Positions 7,251 through 9,223 of a stretch of DNA of 9,223 bases are shown piece after piece. How positions within the stretch are numbered: the stretch's first letter is position 1; every line of letters begins with the position of its first letter. Source of the DNA: Bacillota bacterium. GTDB lineage: Bacteria > Bacillota > GCA-003054495 > Carboxydocellales > JAJZTU01. The stretch is from positions 1 to 9,223 of the forward strand of contig JAJZTU010000125.1 in assembly GCA_021848765.1 (NCBI GenBank). The letters run 5' to 3'. The position numbers and the translations under genes were made by a program. A model generated the notes under the pieces. The model saw nothing but the letters and a program-made list of their open reading frames with translations. It searched no databases and was not told the origin of the DNA.

Positions 7251-8405
7251 TCAGGCAACCCAACGGGAGTTAGCAAAAAACATGTGCAAATAAACCATTA
7301 ATGCTGTAGAACTGCAAAGTAACGCCCAATGGACCTGTTCCCTTTTGACTAAAAGGGCCAGAACAATATAAATGGGGAACAGGACCAGGACAAAGCGAGG
7401 CAAACTCAGTAAAGGTGAATGCACAGCCGGGGAAGTAAGCGGCACCACCAACCCAAAAAACATATACATGGTGTAACCGGGCCTGAGCAGTTTCACTGCC
7501 AGCGCCAGAAATGCCAGGGCATAGAGGGTGAAGAGGAGGTTCCACAGGTTATTGCCAACGGAAATATTAACAATTGCCTCATAGATACTGTTCCAGGGAA
7601 AGTCAAAGCTTCGTTTCCAAAATTTTTGGGCCGCCATAAAAGCCAGAGGATTGCCCAGGACCTGCCGGAGATACAGCATGTAAATACCTAAGCCGGCCGG
7701 TATGAGGGCAAGGCAAAGCAGCTTAACTTTGGCTTTGAGTGAAGGGCTGTTAAAAGCCTGGTTTTCCTGACTCCAGTATTCGTAGAGCAGGGGTATTAAC
7801 AAGAAAATCCCTAAATTCCTGGACATGCCGGCCAGCATTCCACACAGGGAGGCCAGGAACCACTGCCGGGTCCTCCCCAAATATAGAGTGAGCAAAACCA
7901 GCAGCAGGTACAGGGACTCGGTGTACATGGCCGAGAAGTAAAAAGCGGTAGGAAACAGGGCCAGGTACCAAAGAGAACGCACCGCTACCGAATCATCGTA
8001 GTCAAGGCTGACCAGCCGGTAAAAAACTACCAGAATGAGAAAAAACGACAAATTGGGTATTAGTAAAGCGCCGGTTTCAGGGGCGATGCCCATGCCCTGC
8101 AGGGTTCTGATCAGCAAAGGATATAAGGGGAAAAAGGCTGCTGATTTAAATGTGTAACCTTCAGTTGCAATTCGCAAATACCACCCGCCGTCCCAACGGG
8201 TTAAACCTTTGAGTATTGTCACCACAGGCTCCAAATGGGCCTTTCTGCCGGCCAGAAGACTTTGTCCAAAGTACCCGGAACTAAAAACGATAAACTGGTG
8301 GACCAGATAGACCAGGCAGATCGTCAGCCAGGGGGTGCTTTGTTGGGGTTTAAACCATACGTTCCGGGAGAATGGCAAGCTGTTTGAATTCATACCATTT
8401 TTCAT
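7251..8405 (-). CDS. PIG-V-like GT-C family mannosyltransferase
   Basis: This 384-residue polytopic membrane protein resembles bacterial relatives of the GPI mannosyltransferase PIG-V. Visible signatures are RWDGGWYLRIATEGY (70-84), in which the acidic residue of the first external loop is expected to be catalytic; FFPLYPLLIR (91-100); LFPTAFYFSAMYTESLY (150-166); the GMLAGMSRNLGIFLLIPLL region (189-207); and RFVLVLFPIYI near the C-terminus (337-347). About ten or more hydrophobic segments are apparent. GT-C enzymes use polyprenyl-phosphate sugars as donors on the outer membrane face, and the next gene encodes a plausible synthase for such a donor. The acceptor is unknown: protein, glycolipid or secondary wall polymer. 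The first Met is preferred over Met5 because GAGGAAG (8410-8416) sits 4-5 nt before it. Confidence 0.8.
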   Translation of the reverse strand: MKNGMNSNSLPFSRNVWFKPQQSTPWLTICLVYLVHQFIVFSSGYFGQSLLAGRKAHLEPVVTILKGLTRWDGGWYLRIATEGYTFKSAAFFPLYPLLIRTLQGMGIAPETGALLIPNLSFFLILVVFYRLVSLDYDDSVAVRSLWYLALFPTAFYFSAMYTESLYLLLVLLTLYLGRTRQWFLASLCGMLAGMSRNLGIFLLIPLLYEYWSQENQAFNSPSLKAKVKLLCLALIPAGLGIYMLYLRQVLGNPLAFMAAQKFWKRSFDFPWNSIYEAIVNISVGNNLWNLLFTLYALAFLALAVKLLRPGYTMYMFFGLVVPLTSPAVHSPLLSLPRFVLVLFPIYIVLALLVKREQVHWALLCSSTALMVYLHMFFANSRWVA

Positions 8406-8463
8406 AGAGCTTCCTCGAAAGTGTTTTTTATTAGGGATATTTACTGCTTATAACTGGCTCTAC

Positions 8464-8478
8464 TCAAGTATTGTGCCA
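8464..8478 (-). promoter_or_regulatory. Possible sigma-54 (-24/-12) promoter for the glycosyltransferase operon
   Basis: Read on the minus strand, TGGCACAATACTTGA follows the -24/-12 layout (TGGCAC, then correctly spaced TTG) and is preceded by C. The -12 element is TTGA rather than TTGC, a departure at a strongly conserved base. A start about 50 nt before ATG 8405 would be expected. No good sigma-A alternative was seen in the same stretch: TTGAGT is present but has no well-spaced -10. A single match of this kind can occur by chance. Confidence 0.22.
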
Positions 8479-8552
8479 GAAATAGTTATCCGGTATTCAT
8501 CTCTGTTGAATGGGCAGCGCTTTGCCGAAAAATGAAGCAGGATCGCGAGAAA

Positions 8553-8593
8553 TACTATGAGAGGGAGCCTGACGGGGTTACTATGACCGGGAG
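8553..8593. repeat. Imperfect 15-bp direct repeat upstream of the kimA promoter
   Basis: TACTATGAGAGGGAG (8553-8567) recurs as TACTATGACCGGGAG (8579-8593), 13 of 15 identical, with starts 26 nt apart. It lies between the divergent glycosyltransferase operon and the kimA promoter, about 45-85 nt upstream of the -35. It could be a tandem activator or repressor site, or chance. The rest of 8406-8637 holds no gene that I can support. Confidence 0.35.
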
Positions 8594-8637
8594 GGCAGGG
8601 AAAAGCAGAAGTATCCTTTTTTGCGCTTCTTTGGATT

Positions 8638-8666
8638 TTGTGTAAATCAGCAGGCGGGAGTATGAT
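8638..8666 (+). promoter_or_regulatory. Sigma-A-type promoter of the riboswitch-kimA transcript
   Basis: TTGTGT (8638-8643) and TATGAT (8661-8666) are separated by exactly 17 nt. Transcription would start near 8673, about 30 nt before the riboswitch P1 helix. A small dyad, ATTCAA/TTGAAT (8680-8685 and 8694-8699), would form at the very 5' end of the RNA. Confidence 0.68.
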
Positions 8667-8703
8667 AGTTTCAGGTGAAATTCAACAGTGCAATTGAATA
8701 GAG

Positions 8704-8910
8704 AACGCTGAATTCGCAAGAAGCGGGGGAACCAACATGGGTTTTCCGCCGGCGCCAGGTGAATAAGAGCTTTGGCTTAAAGCATACTATTAGCAAGTTG
8801 GCTCCACCTGGCCTCCATGCGGTGGCTCATCCGGGGTGAATCACACGGAAAAGTGTCCGTGGGTAGGGTTACTCTTCGACCCGAATCCGTCAGCTAACCT
8901 CGTAAGCGTT
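8704..8910 (+). promoter_or_regulatory. c-di-AMP riboswitch (ydaO/yuaA type)
   Basis: The aptamer carries the conserved landmarks of the ydaO class in order: P1 5' strand AACGCT (8704-8709), GGGGGAACCAA (8725-8735), GGGGTGAATC (8833-8842), and the long block 8865-8908 containing GGGTTACTCTTCGACCC, GAATCCGTCAGCTAACC and CGTAAGCG. P1 closes with AGCGTT (8905-8910). A variable insertion is closed by CCAGGTG/CACCTGG (8755-8761 and 8805-8811), and a small variable hairpin by ACGGA/TCCGT (8845-8849 and 8856-8860). In this class, c-di-AMP binding shuts off the downstream gene. The following terminator and the KimA-type transporter fit an OFF switch for potassium uptake when c-di-AMP is high. Confidence 0.96.
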
Positions 8911-8967
8911 GAAGGGAGGCTTCTACATGGCCCATTGTTTTTGCTGCGCCTTGGAACCATAACAGCT

Positions 8968-8997
8968 TCTCAGGAATAGCCCTGAGATTTGTTTTTT
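8968..8997 (+). terminator. Riboswitch-controlled intrinsic terminator
   Basis: TCTCAGG (8968-8974) pairs with CCTGAGA (8981-8987) around a 6-nt loop, followed by TTTGTTTTTT. It lies between the aptamer and the start codon and is the likely expression platform. A competing helix is possible: the 3' strand of P1 with its flank (8898-8910) can pair with 8961-8974, giving GTT/AAC, AAGC/GCTT and CCT/AGG with one bulge and a 3x3 internal loop. That would block both P1 and the terminator left arm. Confidence 0.85.
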
Positions 8998-9033
8998 AGT
9001 TCAGGGTTTTTGGGTAGACTAAACCCTTGCTAA
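8996..9033 (+). other. Second leader hairpin just before the kimA ribosome binding site
   Basis: AGGGTTT (9003-9009) pairs with AAACCCT (9021-9027), extended by TTAG/CTAA across an internal loop. It ends 7 nt before the GGGAGG ribosome binding site (9041-9046). TCAGGG 9001-9006 can instead pair with CCCTGA 8980-8985, the right arm of the terminator, so the hairpins are partly exclusive. There is no T run after it. Confidence 0.55.
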
Positions 9034-9053
9034 CTATTAGGGGAGGGAATACT

Positions 9054-9223
9054 GTGTTCCGTTTTATTAAGCGGTTTTTGGTGGGAAGCCCGTTGAAGAC
9101 CAATCAGCTCACCCATGAAACTATGTCCAAAAGGAAAGCTTTGGCGGTATTTGCTTCTGATGCTTTATCATCTGTCGCTTATGCCAGTGAAGAAATTACC
9201 TTGGTTCTTGCTTTGTTTGGGGC
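9054..9223 (+). CDS. kimA: KimA/YdaO-type APC-family potassium transporter (5' part)
   Basis: The first 56 codons are present and the gene runs off the right edge. The product starts with a short amphipathic basic segment, then LVGSPLKTNQLTHETMSKRK, followed by ALAVFASDALSSVAYASEEI and the first hydrophobic helix. This N-terminus is characteristic of the YdaO/KimA group of amino acid-polyamine-organocation transporters, which in Bacillus subtilis is a high-affinity potassium importer controlled by c-di-AMP. The c-di-AMP riboswitch directly upstream strongly supports the assignment over a generic amino acid permease. The start is GTG 9054 with GGGAGG (9041-9046) 7 nt before it; the next ATG (9123) would remove conserved residues. 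Confidence 0.9.
   Translation, partial: MFRFIKRFLVGSPLKTNQLTHETMSKRKALAVFASDALSSVAYASEEITLVLALFG

Noticed and set aside
8495..8699. Two similar small dyads (ATTCAT/TTGAAT at 8495-8511 and ATTCAA/TTGAAT at 8680-8699) as a shared operator
   Set aside because: The half-sites are only 5-6 bp with different spacers (5 and 8 nt), which is expected by chance in AT-rich DNA.

Overview
The window looks like chromosomal DNA from an anaerobic, Gram-positive-type member of the Bacillota, most likely a clostridial lineage such as Peptococcaceae/Desulfotomaculum relatives. This is an inference from gene content: an S-layer-homology (SLH) surface protein, a MecA-type ClpC adaptor, a c-di-AMP (ydaO-type) riboswitch ahead of a KimA-type potassium transporter, strong purine-rich ribosome binding sites and intermediate GC content. 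No rRNA, tRNA, CRISPR array, insertion sequence or phage gene was seen.

Layout. Positions 2-139 are the 3' end of an unidentified gene whose stop overlaps the start of an MFS transporter (139-1464), followed by a strong rho-independent terminator. Next is the dominant gene, a 1175-residue secreted multidomain protein (1691-5218): signal peptide, three SLH repeats, calcium-binding TSP3-type repeats, a beta-sandwich linker, a von Willebrand A domain, more TSP3 repeats, and a C-terminal alpha/beta-hydrolase (lipase-like) domain with a visible Ser/Asp/His triad. A MecA homologue (5488-6072) with its own sigma-A promoter follows. It converges on a two-gene minus-strand operon through a shared terminator hairpin. 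That operon (8405 down to 6114) encodes a PIG-V-like GT-C mannosyltransferase and a polyprenyl-phosphate hexose synthase fused to a GtrA membrane domain. The right end (about 8638-9223) is a promoter, a full ydaO/c-di-AMP riboswitch with terminator, and the first 56 codons of a KimA/YdaO-type APC transporter.

How the parts fit. The two minus-strand genes make a coherent lipid-linked sugar pathway: the GT2 domain would charge polyprenyl phosphate with a hexose, the GtrA domain would help move it across the membrane, and the PIG-V-like enzyme would transfer it to an acceptor outside. The large SLH protein is a possible surface acceptor, but only proximity suggests this. The riboswitch-transporter unit is a standard c-di-AMP-controlled potassium uptake module. 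Most of the window is recognisable. The least familiar element is the SLH/TSP3/vWA/lipase fusion, together with a 12-bp perfect inverted repeat in its leader.
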